Below, one piece after another: positions 25,727 to 33,565 of a DNA stretch of 42,739 nt. Within the stretch, counting starts at the first letter, position 1. Each line of letters starts with the position of its first letter. The position numbers and the translations under genes are program-made. The stretch lies in NCBI GenBank assembly GCA_944377745.1, contig CALWFV010000030.1:1-42739 (forward strand), in the 5' to 3' direction. Source of the DNA: an uncultured Mediterraneibacter sp. Its GTDB lineage: Bacteria > Bacillota > Clostridia > Lachnospirales > Lachnospiraceae. The notes beneath the pieces were generated by a model that searched no databases, was not told the DNA's origin, and was given only the letters and a program-made list of their open reading frames with translations.

Positions 25727-26356
25727 TTAATCTTCCAAAAGATTACCGCATTCCACATGTTTGTCAAATATCTCCTGCATCTTCTCCCAGACGATCCCCG
25801 ATGTCTCCGGAATCCGTTCATTCCGCTTCATCGGCTGGGCCCTGTGGACGCCGTGCTCCTTCCAGCTCTTTCCGCCTGATGCATCGTTCAGGAGCAGCGG
25901 CTGGAAATTATCCAGAAGATGCGCGAATTTTGCTTCAGGAGTCTCATAGCGCTCAAACTCCTCCCAGAGTTCCCGGAAGTATGCGCCCTGATCCTCCGGC
26001 AGGAGCCCGAAGATGCGATCCGCCGCCTTTACTTCCCGTTCTCTCTTTGTCTGCGCCCCTTTTTCGTCGTAAGCATATGTATCTCCCGCGTCAATTTCCA
26101 CAAGATCGTGGATCAGCACCATAATCATCACTTTTGTCAGATCCGCTTTCTCTTCCATATGTTCCTGCAGGAGTACAGCCATCAGCGCAAGATGCCAGGA
26201 ATGCTCAGCATCATTCTCCTTTCTCTCTCCGTCTGCAAGATAGGTCTGACGGAAAATATTCTTCACCTTGTCCACTTCCACAATAAACCGGATCTGCTTC
26301 TCAAGGCGTTCTTTTTCCGGCGTCAGATTCTTTTCTTCCAATATGATCATCTCCAT
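25727..26356 (-). CDS. HD-domain hydrolase (YfbR/HDDC2-type 5'-nucleotidase)
   Basis: A 209-aa HD-domain metal-dependent phosphohydrolase. Metal ligands are seen as His52 (DAEHSWHLAL) and His83-Asp84 (LIHDLVEIDAGD). This layout matches the YfbR/HDDC2 group, which dephosphorylates deoxynucleoside monophosphates; the substrate here is inferred. Two in-frame ATGs lie at the start and neither has a strong ribosome-binding site. The gene has an extended -10 promoter 20-28 bases upstream and probably continues into the sirtuin gene. Confidence 0.85.
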   Translation of the reverse strand: MEMIILEEKNLTPEKERLEKQIRFIVEVDKVKNIFRQTYLADGERKENDAEHSWHLALMAVLLQEHMEEKADLTKVMIMVLIHDLVEIDAGDTYAYDEKGAQTKREREVKAADRIFGLLPEDQGAYFRELWEEFERYETPEAKFAHLLDNFQPLLLNDASGGKSWKEHGVHRAQPMKRNERIPETSGIVWEKMQEIFDKHVECGNLLED

Positions 26357-26375
26357 TTCACTTTATCTGATGTTT

Positions 26376-26384
26376 AGTATACCA
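26376..26384 (-). promoter_or_regulatory. Promoter of the HD hydrolase gene (extended -10)
   Basis: TGG-TATACT read on the minus strand, 20 bases before the ATG at 26356, leaving a very short leader. No convincing -35. Confidence 0.45.
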
Positions 26385-26515
26385 CGAGCTCAGAAAAGGA
26401 AGTGATGCGAAGCGGCATTTACTTTTCAAGCCGTGGGTTGTCCGGTATAATCTCCGCGAAGCGGGGCAGACCGATTTTATCGGTCTGGATTGCGCTTTGT
26501 GCAATCATTATAGCA
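26385..26515 (-). promoter_or_regulatory. Second upstream promoter and structured leader of the HD gene
   Basis: TGC-TATAAT (26515-26507, minus) is an extended -10 box. The RNA made from it would contain CAGACCGAT/ATCGGTCTG around a 3-base loop (26467-26487), then CCGC/GCGG. There is no ORF. I do not recognise a riboswitch class. Confidence 0.4.
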
Positions 26516-26534
26516 CATCCATATAAAAACGACG

Positions 26535-26576
26535 CAAAAAATGCCTCCTGCACCGAAATCTTCCGTTACAGGGGGC
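26535..26576 (-). terminator. Terminator of the DUF6465 gene
   Basis: On the minus strand GCCCCCTG and CAGGAGGC pair with one mismatch, followed by a run of T (26541-26535). It lies about 46 bases after the DUF6465 stop. Confidence 0.7.
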
Positions 26577-26621
26577 ACTATTCCTCACTATATTTTCTGT
26601 CAGCTTTCAGAAAGCCCGCTC

Positions 26622-27122
26622 TTACAGATCAACCTCTCCGGTCGTATCGCCGTTGACAACATAATATGCCTTGGACTCTTCCGGTTTCAGATAGATCTTG
26701 ACGTCTTTCATATCGCCTACTTTGTTCTTCAGAACTTTTGTCCAGATCTCTTTCACTTTCTGAAGGATTTCTTTATCAGAATACTCTTTTCCATAGAACT
26801 GCAGGTACATCTCTGTCTTAAGCTCAGCCTTCTTTGCCGGAGCTTTCTTCGCTGTTGTCTTCTTTTCAGCCGGTTTCGCAGCTGTCTTCTTCGCCGGTGC
26901 CTTCTTTGCAGTTGTCGTCTTTTCTGCTGCTTTTTCCTCTGGTGTATCTACTAAAACTCCTGCTTTTGTCTCAAGCTTCTTTGTCGTATCTTTCTTCGTC
27001 TCGATCGCTTTTGCTGCCGGTTTTTCAGCTTTCGCTGCCGGTTTCCCCGTCTTTGCTGCCGGCTTTACTGCTTCTTTCTTCTCTACAGCCGCTTTTGCCG
27101 TAGATGCTTTTTTTACTGCCAT
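26622..27122 (-). CDS. DUF6465 protein with Lys/Ala/Pro-rich histone H1-like N-terminus
   Basis: A 166-aa protein. Residues 1-~100 are a low-complexity basic tail built from AAK, PAAK and KKAPAKK units (AKKAPAKK occurs twice), resembling the tails of histone H1-like nucleoid proteins. Residues ~100-166 form a small globular domain (ELKTEMYLQFYGKEYSDKEI, then DVKIYLKPEESKAYYVVNGD), which I associate with DUF6465 of Clostridia. The function is unknown; nucleic-acid binding through the tail is a guess. It has AGGAGG, a good promoter and a structured leader. Confidence 0.82.
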   Translation of the reverse strand: MAVKKASTAKAAVEKKEAVKPAAKTGKPAAKAEKPAAKAIETKKDTTKKLETKAGVLVDTPEEKAAEKTTTAKKAPAKKTAAKPAEKKTTAKKAPAKKAELKTEMYLQFYGKEYSDKEILQKVKEIWTKVLKNKVGDMKDVKIYLKPEESKAYYVVNGDTTGEVDL

Positions 27123-27158
27123 ACTTGTTCCCTCCTAAAATAATACACCCAAGTATTG

Positions 27159-27200
27159 CGGCACTGACTTTTTTCCGTTATGCTGCCAGTCAGCACCGCT
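27159..27200 (-). promoter_or_regulatory. Leader hairpin of the DUF6465 gene
   Basis: In the leader RNA GCGGTGCTGACT and AGTCAGTGCCGC pair over 12 bp (two G-U pairs) around an 18-base loop, ending about 37 bases before the ATG. Confidence 0.5.
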
Positions 27201-27235
27201 TAGAAATTCACCTTTTACCTCGAAGTTCCAACGAG

Positions 27236-27264
27236 ATTGTACCGCATTTTTCTGGAAACGTCAA
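27236..27264 (-). promoter_or_regulatory. Promoter of the DUF6465 gene
   Basis: TTGACG (27264-27259) and TACAAT (27241-27236) on the minus strand with a 17-base spacer. The leader would be about 107 nt. Confidence 0.75.
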
Positions 27265-27320
27265 ATTTTTTGTTTCTCGTCTCATTTTTGTTCTTTTTCT
27301 GTGAACAGTTCACACCTGAC

Positions 27321-27407
27321 CGCCGCGCCCTGCATGCGCACTCGTTGCGCTACCGCGCTCCACTTCCGCACTACGTGCTAACACTGCTTATAAGGGACGG
27401 AGGTTAC
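27321..27407. repeat. 87-bp repeat element R1 at the 3' end of marR
   Basis: Shares CCCTGCATGCGCACTCGT and GCACTACGTGCTAA and the end GGTTAC with R2 at 27934-28020. Its terminal inverted repeats are degenerate here. The last five residues of the MarR protein and its stop codon are encoded inside the element. Confidence 0.7.
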
Positions 27408-27852
27408 TTTTCTTTTGATCATAATTGCGGAAGAACTCCGACAATCCATTCAGCGTTTTCAGCAGGACCGGGATCTCATCCTCATCCAGCTTCTCGATCA
27501 CCGCATTCGTCATCTGCATATGATAATCCTTGTGGTGTTCATATGCTTTTACTCCTTTCGGCGTGAGCCCGATAAAAACGACTCTCCGGTCTTCATCGCT
27601 CCGCTTTCTGACCACATATTTCTTGTTCACCAGACTGTTGACGGCAGTGGTCAGAGAACCCGCGGTGATGCCCAGCTTCTTCGCCACCATGGACATGGTG
27701 CTCTTGCCGGACAGCCCGATCGCCTCGATGATATGCATATCATTGTTCGTGATATCACGGAACTCTTCGGTTATGATCGCCTCTTCTTCCAGTTTCCATA
27801 TTTCATTGAACAGATTGACCAGAATATCATTTATGGTCTCATATGCATCCAT
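27388..27852 (-). CDS. FabT-like MarR-family repressor of fatty-acid synthesis
   Basis: A 154-aa MarR protein starting MDAYETINDILVNLFNEIW at ATG 27852, with AGGAGAG 8 bases upstream; the longer open frame upstream is repeat DNA. The winged helix contains MSMVAKKLGITAGSLTTAVN, and the wing has RKRSDEDRRVVFIGLTPKG. The layout (FRDITNNDMHIIEAIG before the helix-turn-helix) is strikingly like FabT of streptococci, which represses fab genes with acyl-ACP as co-repressor. A FabT-like palindrome covers the fabH promoter at 39242-39262. Streptococcal fabT lies in front of fabH; here the gene is at the far end. Confidence 0.82.
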   Translation of the reverse strand: MDAYETINDILVNLFNEIWKLEEEAIITEEFRDITNNDMHIIEAIGLSGKSTMSMVAKKLGITAGSLTTAVNSLVNKKYVVRKRSDEDRRVVFIGLTPKGVKAYEHHKDYHMQMTNAVIEKLDEDEIPVLLKTLNGLSEFFRNYDQKKSNLRPL

Positions 27853-27933
27853 CCAAAGCTCTCCTTTCTTTTTCTTCGTCCGCACCGTAATCCCCCGCCC
27901 TGCATGCGCACTCTCCGTCTTCGCACGCACCGC

Positions 27934-28020
27934 AACCGCCGCCCTGCATGCGCACTCGTCGCGCTGACGCACTCCAGTTCTGCACTACGTGCTAAGACTG
28001 CTTATGAGGGCGGCGGTTAC
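27934..28020. repeat. 87-bp repeat element R2 with perfect terminal inverted repeats
   Basis: AACCGCCGCCCT at 27934-27945 is the exact inverted copy of AGGGCGGCGGTT at 28007-28018. Internal sequence matches R1 at most positions. A partial copy of its left end (CCGCCCTGCATGCGCACT) also lies at 27895-27912. Size and ends fit a MITE-like or palindromic intergenic element. Confidence 0.7.
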
Positions 28021-28037
28021 GAGTTCCACTCGCACTC

Positions 28038-28092
28038 AGAAAGAGGGAAATGCCTCTTACATGCCAGCATGACGCTGCATTTCCCTCTTTCT
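28038..28092 (-). terminator. Hairpin at the end of the fab operon
   Basis: AGAAAGAGGGAAATG and its exact reverse complement form a 15-bp stem with a 25-base loop holding CAGC/GCTG. It begins 22 bases after the last fab-operon stop codon. The T run is weak. Confidence 0.65.
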
Positions 28093-28114
28093 AAGGCGGT
28101 GCAGACTGTAACCT

Positions 28115-29170
28115 TTATATGGCAAAAAGCGCCTGAACCACGTCTCTCACCGTCTCTATCTTCTCTGCGCGGTATGCCTTCGCTCCGCAGAAGAGCAATG
28201 CGTTTTCTATATTTCCTTTCACCGAATTAATCAGTCCGTCTGTAATACAGTAAGGAATGTTTGCGGGATCGCATTTCGCCAGACATCTGTGGCACGGACT
28301 GTGGGGCACCTTTTCTCCTCCCATGACCCGCTCCATAAAATTGTTCATGATCGCTCTTCCCGGCATTCCCACCGGGCTTTTCACGATCTTGATGTCTTCT
28401 TTCGTCGCGTTGATATATGCTTCCTTATAACGGATATCCGCATCGCATTCCTCAGTCGTGACAAATCTCGTCGCCACCTGCACACCGTCAGCGCCCAGAC
28501 CGAGGATCCGTTTTACATCGGAACTGTCATAGATCCCTCCGGCTACGACCACCGGAATCTCGATGCCATACTTCTCACCGTAGGACTTCACTGTGCCGAT
28601 GATCTTCCGGATCTCTTCCGCATAGGAGTCCTCCGTATAACTCTCCACTTCTTCTTTTTTAAATCCCAGATGTCCTCCGGCTTCCGGACCTTCTATGACC
28701 ACAAGATCTGCTGTGCGCTTATACTTTCTGTCCCAGTATTTCAGGATCACATGGGCGGATTTATCCGTAGAGACGATGGGAGCGATCTTTGTGCTGCTCC
28801 CCTCTGTCAGGGCCGGAAGGTCTGTGGGAAGTCCGGCGCCGGAAATAATGATATCGGCCCCCGCCTTCACTGCGGCCTTGACATGTGCGGCATGCTCTTT
28901 CAGGGCGGTCATCACATTATACCCGATGATTCCGTCCGGTGAGATCTCACGGGCCTTTTTCATCTCTTTCTCGATCGCGGCCAGATTCGCTTTCGCCGGG
29001 TCCTGATCAAAGTACAGCTCCCGGTATCCGATCTGGGCGGTGGATATGATCCCGATGCCGCCTTCCTTCGCCACAGAACCTGCCAGCCTGCCAAGGCTGA
29101 TCCCCACGCCCATCCCCCCCTGGATCAGGGGTACTTTTGTCAGTTTTTCACCTATTCTCAGATTTTTCAT
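28115..29170 (-). CDS. Nitronate monooxygenase / FabK-like flavoprotein with C-terminal cysteine cluster
   Basis: An FMN TIM-barrel protein of the NMO/FabK superfamily (351 aa). It opens with KVPLIQGGMGVGISLGRLAG; the flavin phosphate site is IPVVVAGGIYDSSDVKRILGLGADGVQVATRF, where the two parts resemble FabK. Unlike FabK encoded by the same operon, its C-terminal ~65 residues carry C-x2-C-x3-C-x7-C (CHRCLAKC...YC), possibly a metal or Fe-S site. ATG 29170 is preferred, six bases after GGGG; a TTG four codons upstream is in frame. It lies 35 bases after accDA as the last gene of the operon. Function unknown: detoxification or a second enoyl reductase are possible. Confidence 0.85.
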   Translation of the reverse strand: MKNLRIGEKLTKVPLIQGGMGVGISLGRLAGSVAKEGGIGIISTAQIGYRELYFDQDPAKANLAAIEKEMKKAREISPDGIIGYNVMTALKEHAAHVKAAVKAGADIIISGAGLPTDLPALTEGSSTKIAPIVSTDKSAHVILKYWDRKYKRTADLVVIEGPEAGGHLGFKKEEVESYTEDSYAEEIRKIIGTVKSYGEKYGIEIPVVVAGGIYDSSDVKRILGLGADGVQVATRFVTTEECDADIRYKEAYINATKEDIKIVKSPVGMPGRAIMNNFMERVMGGEKVPHSPCHRCLAKCDPANIPYCITDGLINSVKGNIENALLFCGAKAYRAEKIETVRDVVQALFAI

Positions 29171-29205
29171 ATCTATCCCCAATTTATGAGCTCACGCCCG
29201 AAATC

Positions 29206-30903
29206 TTACATCCGGCGGAATCTCTGATATCTCTTTTCAACCAGCTCATCAACATTCAGTGCCGTATAGCGCTCTATGAAATCCATGATTTGAACTTCCA
29301 GTTCTCCACAGACCGGATCCATATTTTCATCCGTAAAATTCTCCGGCTCCGCGATCACCTGCTCCACGATACCGAGGCGCTTCAGATCTCCGGCAGTCAG
29401 CTTCATGACTTCCGCCGCCTCACTTGCCCGCTTGCTGTCTTTCCAGAGGATGCTTGCGAATCCCTCCGGCGAGAGTACGGAATAGATGGTGTTCTCCAGC
29501 ATCCATACCTCATCCGCAACTGCCATGGCAAGTGCTCCGCCGCTTCCGCCTTCTCCGATGACCACGGAGAGCACCGGCACCTTTAGGCCGGAAAGTTCGA
29601 ACAGATTTCTGGCGATCGCCTCGCCCTGTCCTCTCTCCTCTGCCTCCAGTCCGCAGAAGGCTCCCGGCGTATCCACAAAACAGATCACCGGACGATGAAA
29701 TTTCTCCGCCTGCTTCATAAGGCGCAACGCCTTCCGGTATCCGTCCGGAGACGGCATGGAGAAGTTCCGGTCCAGATTTTCTTTCGTGGTCTTTCCTTTC
29801 GCCTGGGCAATGACTGTCACAGGCATTCCGTGAAACCGTGCGATCCCTCCGACGATGGCATGATCATCCTTGAAATAGCGGTCTCCGTGAAACTCCATGA
29901 AATCTGTAAACAGCGCATTGATATAATCTGTCCCTACCGGACGGTCCTTCTTTCTTGAAAGCTGGACTCTGTCCCATGCGCTTAAAGACTCATCATGATG
30001 CGCTTTCTCGAATGACTCAGATGCGGCTCTGAGTTCATGATCTTTGAACCCTTTCTCCGCATGCGCAGAGAGAATCTGGGTGAGAACGTCTTTCAGCTCT
30101 TCCCTCTCCACGATCCGGTCAACGAATCCGTGATCCAGGAGGAACTCGGAGCGCTGAAAACCTTTCGGCAGTTTCTGTCCGATGGTCTGCTCGATGACCC
30201 TGGGCCCCGCAAATCCGACGAGAGCCTTTGGCTCCGCCAGGATGATGTCTCCCAACATTGCAAAGCTTGCGGTGACGCCTCCCGTAGTCGGGTCCGTCAG
30301 AACAGAAATATAAAGCTGTCCGGCATCGCTGTGGCGCTTGAGCGCAGCAGAAGTCTTTTCCATCTGCATCAGGGAAACAATTCCCTCCTGCATCCTCGCT
30401 CCGCCGGAACAGGTAAATATAATCACCGGAAGTTTCTCCGCCGTCGCGCGCTCTACCGCACGGGTGATCTTCTCCCCGACGATCCGGCCCATGCTGGCCA
30501 TCATGAATCTTCCGTCACATACACCGATCACGGCCGGATTCCCATTGATGCTGATCTTCCCTGTCACCACCGCTTCATTCAGCCGGGTCCGCTCCTTCAG
30601 AGCATTTATCTTATCTTCATACCCCTTGAAATCAAGTGGATTGACAAAATCCATCTCCTTGTTCCACTCTTCAAAGGAGCCTTCATCCGCCAGCATTTCA
30701 ACTCTTCTGTATGCGTGCACACGGAAATATCCGTGGCACTTCGGACAGATATAATATCCGTTTTTCACATCTTCCGCAATGATCGCCGCGCCGCACTTAT
30801 TACATTTTCGAAGGAGCCCTTCCGGTACTTCCGGACGGGAGTTCCGAAGAGAAATGTAATGCGCGCGCTGGCTGGTCTTCTTAAACATATTCTGCAATTT
30901 CAT
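29206..30903 (-). CDS. accDA: Acetyl-CoA carboxylase carboxyltransferase, fused beta (AccD) and alpha (AccA) subunits
   Basis: One 565-aa chain carries both halves of the carboxyltransferase that moves CO2 from biotin to acetyl-CoA. Residues 1-~290 are AccD: zinc ribbon Cys34, Cys37, Cys53, Cys56, then [11 protein letters not shown] and [19 protein letters not shown]. Residues ~310-565 are Acc[49 protein letters not shown]. There is no stop codon or internal ribosome-binding site at the joint. In most bacteria these are two genes. It follows accC after a hairpin-containing spacer. Confidence 0.95.
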   Translation of the reverse strand: MKLQNMFKKTSQRAHYISLRNSRPEVPEGLLRKCNKCGAAIIAEDVKNGYYICPKCHGYFRVHAYRRVEMLADEGSFEEWNKEMDFVNPLDFKGYEDKINALKERTRLNEAVVTGKISINGNPAVIGVCDGRFMMASMGRIVGEKITRAVERATAEKLPVIIFTCSGGARMQEGIVSLMQMEKTSAALKRHSDAGQLYISVLTDPTTGGVTASFAMLGDIILAEPKALVGFAGPRVIEQTIGQKLPKGFQRSEFLLDHGFVDRIVEREELKDVLTQILSAHAEKGFKDHELRAASESFEKAHHDESLSAWDRVQLSRKKDRPVGTDYINALFTDFMEFHGDRYFKDDHAIVGGIARFHGMPVTVIAQAKGKTTKENLDRNFSMPSPDGYRKALRLMKQAEKFHRPVICFVDTPGAFCGLEAEERGQGEAIARNLFELSGLKVPVLSVVIGEGGSGGALAMAVADEVWMLENTIYSVLSPEGFASILWKDSKRASEAAEVMKLTAGDLKRLGIVEQVIAEPENFTDENMDPVCGELEVQIMDFIERYTALNVDELVEKRYQRFRRM

Positions 30904-30935
30904 CTGAGACTACCTCCTGGAAGCCTGTCATTTGC

Positions 30936-30975
30936 AAAGGGGCCTGACCCCTCTGCAAAAGGGTCAGGCCCTTTT
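30936..30975 (-). promoter_or_regulatory. Hairpin overlapping the accC stop codon
   Basis: GGGCCTGACCC and GGGTCAGGCCC pair perfectly (11 bp), extended by one G-U and three A-T pairs, with a 10-base loop. It covers part of the accC stop codon and ends shortly before the accDA ribosome-binding site. It may act as an attenuator or mRNA-stability element. Confidence 0.6.
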
Positions 30976-32332
30976 ACTCGCCGTTTTCTGAATGTTCTGA
31001 CAACTGTGCTATAAACTCGATATCGATATTACCGGATATGAAATCCGGATTATTCAGGATCTCGTACTGGTAATCCACGTTGGTATCAATTCCTTCTATG
31101 ATGACTTCGCCCAGCGCGCTACGCATCTTGCGGATTGCCTCATTCCTGTTCTTGGCATGCACGATCAGCTTTGCCAGCATGGAATCGTAGTAGGGCGGCA
31201 CCGTGTATCCACTGTAAATGGCCGAGTCGATACGCACTCCTTTTCCGCCCGGAAGATACATATCCGTGATCGTTCCCGGGGAAGGCCGGAAGTTCTTTTC
31301 CGGGTTCTCCGCATTGATCCTGCACTCGATGGCATGTCCCGTGATATGCACATCCTCCTGCTTATAGCTTAAAGGACGTCCGTCCGCGATGCGGATCTGC
31401 TCCTTGACCAGATCGATCCCTGTCACCCACTCCGTCACCGGATGTTCTACCTGGATCCTGGTGTTCATTTCCATAAAATAGAATTTTCCGTTCTTCTCGA
31501 GAAGGAATTCAATGGTCCCGGCATTGGTATAGTGCGCCGCCTTTGCAGCCTTCACCGCAGCCTCTCCCATCTTCTCACGGAGTTCCGGAGTCAGAGCGAT
31601 GGACGGGGATTCCTCAATCATCTTCTGATGATTTCTCTGGATCGAGCAATCACGCTCTCCTAGATGGATCACGTTGCCGTGCTTGTCCGCCATAATCTGG
31701 AACTCGATGTGGCGCGGATGCTGGACAAAATGTTCGATGTACATGGTATTGTCCCCGAATGCCATCTGCGCTTCCTTCTGCGCCGTTTTGAAACTGTTCT
31801 CGAACTCATCGGGAGTCTCAGCGACACGCATTCCTTTTCCCCCGCCTCCGAGAGCCGCCTTGACGATGACCGGATAGCCGATCTCGGCCGCCACCTTCGC
31901 GCCTTCCTCTGCGTCATAGATGGGATCCTTACTTCCGGGGATGACCGGTACGCCTGCGTTCATCATGGTGTTCCTTGCCTCGGATTTGTTCCCCAGTTTC
32001 CGGATCACTTCGGAGTCCGGTCCGATAAATGTGATATTGCACTGCTCACACAGTTCCGCAAACCTGCTGTTCTCAGAGAGAAAGCCGAATCCGGGATGGA
32101 TGGCGTCCGCTCCGGAAACAAGCGTGGCGCTGATGATATTCTGCATGTTCAGGTAACTCTCGGATGAGGGAGCCGGTCCGATACAGATTGCTTCGTCCGC
32201 AAGCTGTGTGTGCAGCGCTTCTCTGTCGGCTTCAGAATATACAGCTACCGTCTCGATCCCCATCTCGCGGCATGCCCGGATGATCCTGACCGCGATCTCT
32301 CCGCGGTTTGCGATTAAAACCTTTCCAATCAT
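30974..32332 (-). CDS. accC: Acetyl-CoA carboxylase, biotin carboxylase subunit
   Basis: AccC (452 aa) carboxylates the biotin of AccB with ATP and bicarbonate. It starts [21 protein letters not shown], has the ATP-grasp glycine-rich loop [12 protein letters not shown], the active-site stretch [16 protein letters not shown], and the C-terminal biotin-carboxylase domain. All key motifs and length are normal. It starts 6 bases after the fabZ stop, with its ribosome-binding site GGGGAG inside the end of fabZ, so the two are tightly coupled. Confidence 0.96.
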   Translation of the reverse strand: MIGKVLIANRGEIAVRIIRACREMGIETVAVYSEADREALHTQLADEAICIGPAPSSESYLNMQNIISATLVSGADAIHPGFGFLSENSRFAELCEQCNITFIGPDSEVIRKLGNKSEARNTMMNAGVPVIPGSKDPIYDAEEGAKVAAEIGYPVIVKAALGGGGKGMRVAETPDEFENSFKTAQKEAQMAFGDNTMYIEHFVQHPRHIEFQIMADKHGNVIHLGERDCSIQRNHQKMIEESPSIALTPELREKMGEAAVKAAKAAHYTNAGTIEFLLEKNGKFYFMEMNTRIQVEHPVTEWVTGIDLVKEQIRIADGRPLSYKQEDVHITGHAIECRINAENPEKNFRPSPGTITDMYLPGGKGVRIDSAIYSGYTVPPYYDSMLAKLIVHAKNRNEAIRKMRSALGEVIIEGIDTNVDYQYEILNNPDFISGNIDIEFIAQLSEHSENGE

Positions 32333-32338
32333 TTTATG

Positions 32339-32770
32339 CTACTCCCCTACCATGAATGTCAGCTCTGCGGTAACAACTACTTTTCCGTCCACATAAGCGG
32401 TAGCCTGCCCCACTCCGACAGGACCCTTGCTCTTGATGATCTTTGTCTCAAGTTTCAGCGTATCCCCCGGGAATACCATTCCCTTGAAGCGGCACTTCTG
32501 CACCCCGCCGAAAAATGCGATCTTTCCCTTGTTCTCCGGCATGCTTAAGATCGCTACCGCTCCGGTCTGCGCCAGAGCCTCAAGGATCAGCACTCCCGGC
32601 ATCACTGCCTTCTGCGGAAAATGCCCGCGGAAGAAATCTTCTCTGTATGTCACTGCTTTGTATCCCACCGCATACTGTCCCGGCTCATAATCCTCGATCC
32701 TGTCGAGAAGGAGGAACGGGTGTCTGTGAGGAATGATCTCCTGGATCTGTTCTACATTCAAACTGTTCAT
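32339..32770 (-). CDS. fabZ: 3-hydroxyacyl-ACP dehydratase FabZ
   Basis: FabZ (143 aa) removes water from 3-hydroxyacyl-ACP to give trans-2-enoyl-ACP. Hot-dog fold with catalytic His50 and Glu64 in FRGHFPQKAVMPGVLILEAL. The opening IQEIIPHRHPFLLLDRIEDYEPG is the family signature. Length is normal. A 300-base structured non-coding stretch separates it from accB upstream. Confidence 0.95.
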   Translation of the reverse strand: MNSLNVEQIQEIIPHRHPFLLLDRIEDYEPGQYAVGYKAVTYREDFFRGHFPQKAVMPGVLILEALAQTGAVAILSMPENKGKIAFFGGVQKCRFKGMVFPGDTLKLETKIIKSKGPVGVGQATAYVDGKVVVTAELTFMVGE

Positions 32771-32867
32771 GATCTATGCACCTCTTTTTATCTGAGTACT
32801 CATTGTCTATATACCGGATATGCGGATAAAAACATCCACATATCTGATCTCATTTCTGATATTTTAT

Positions 32868-33076
32868 GATGAAGGCGTCAAAAAACTTTTTTGACGCCTG
32901 TGATACCGGCTTGCTCCGTGCTTACGCACTCTCACAAGCCTCAAAACATTCGAAATCCGCTCATTTTTCTACGAAAAATGGCTACTTTCTCATGTTTTGG
33001 GCGGGTCAAGTAGTCAAAAATCCTCTCTCAAGCAAGCTTGCGTCGGATTTTTGTCTATTTGACCCTGGTATCATCA
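32868..33076. repeat. MITE-like element made of four consecutive hairpins
   Basis: Ends TGATGA...GTCAAA on the left and TTTGACCCTGGTATCATCA on the right, an imperfect inverted pair. Inside are four hairpins: 32874-32898 (GGCGTCAAAAAA with its complement, 1-base loop), 32908-32940 (GGCTTG/CAAGCC with GTGC/GCAC), 32942-32999 (CAAAACAT/ATGTTTTG with CATTTTT/AAAAATG) and 33003-33065 (about 21-base arms). The accB stop codon lies in its right end. It fills nearly all of the fabZ-accB spacer; the rest (32771-32867) is AT-rich and shows nothing. Confidence 0.65.
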
Positions 33077-33553
33077 TTTTATTACGAAGAGCGGCTGACC
33101 GTACTCTACAGCCTGTCCGTTCTCTACAAGGATCTCAGCCACGGTTCCTGTGAAATCGCTCTCGATCTCATTCATCAGCTTCATAGCCTCCACGATAGCA
33201 AGTACCTGCCCCTCTTTCACACTGTCGCCCACTTTAACGAAGGGCTCTGCATCCTCAGCCGGAGCCGCGTAGAAGGTTCCGACAAGGGGAGATTTTACGA
33301 CGTTTCCTGCCGGAAGCGCATCTGCTGCCTCCGGAGCGGATACCTCAGCCGCCGCAGGCGCTGCTGCAGGTGCCGCTGCCGCCGGTGCCGGTGCCACAGA
33401 TGCAGCCGGGATCACTGCCGGTGCCTGGACCTGGACGATCTTTCCCTCTGTCTTCTTCAGTGAAAGCTTTACGCCATCTTCTTCGTATTTAAACTCTGTA
33501 AGTTCAGAATCTGAAACAGCCTGAATAAGCTGTAATACCTGTTCAACTTTCAT
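33074..33553 (-). CDS. accB: Biotin carboxyl carrier protein of acetyl-CoA carboxylase
   Basis: AccB (159 aa) carries the biotin shuttling between AccC and AccDA. A short N-terminal dimerisation segment (MKVEQVLQLIQAVSDSEL) is followed by an Ala/Pro-rich linker at about 45-80, then the biotinyl domain with EAMKLMNEI; the modified lysine is about Lys125. ATG 33553 is chosen because AGAGG is 8 bases upstream; the frame is open three codons further. The stop is within the terminal repeat of the adjoining element. It follows fabF closely. Confidence 0.95.
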   Translation of the reverse strand: MKVEQVLQLIQAVSDSELTEFKYEEDGVKLSLKKTEGKIVQVQAPAVIPAASVAPAPAAAAPAAAPAAAEVSAPEAADALPAGNVVKSPLVGTFYAAPAEDAEPFVKVGDSVKEGQVLAIVEAMKLMNEIESDFTGTVAEILVENGQAVEYGQPLFVIK

Positions 33554-33565
33554 TACACACACCTC

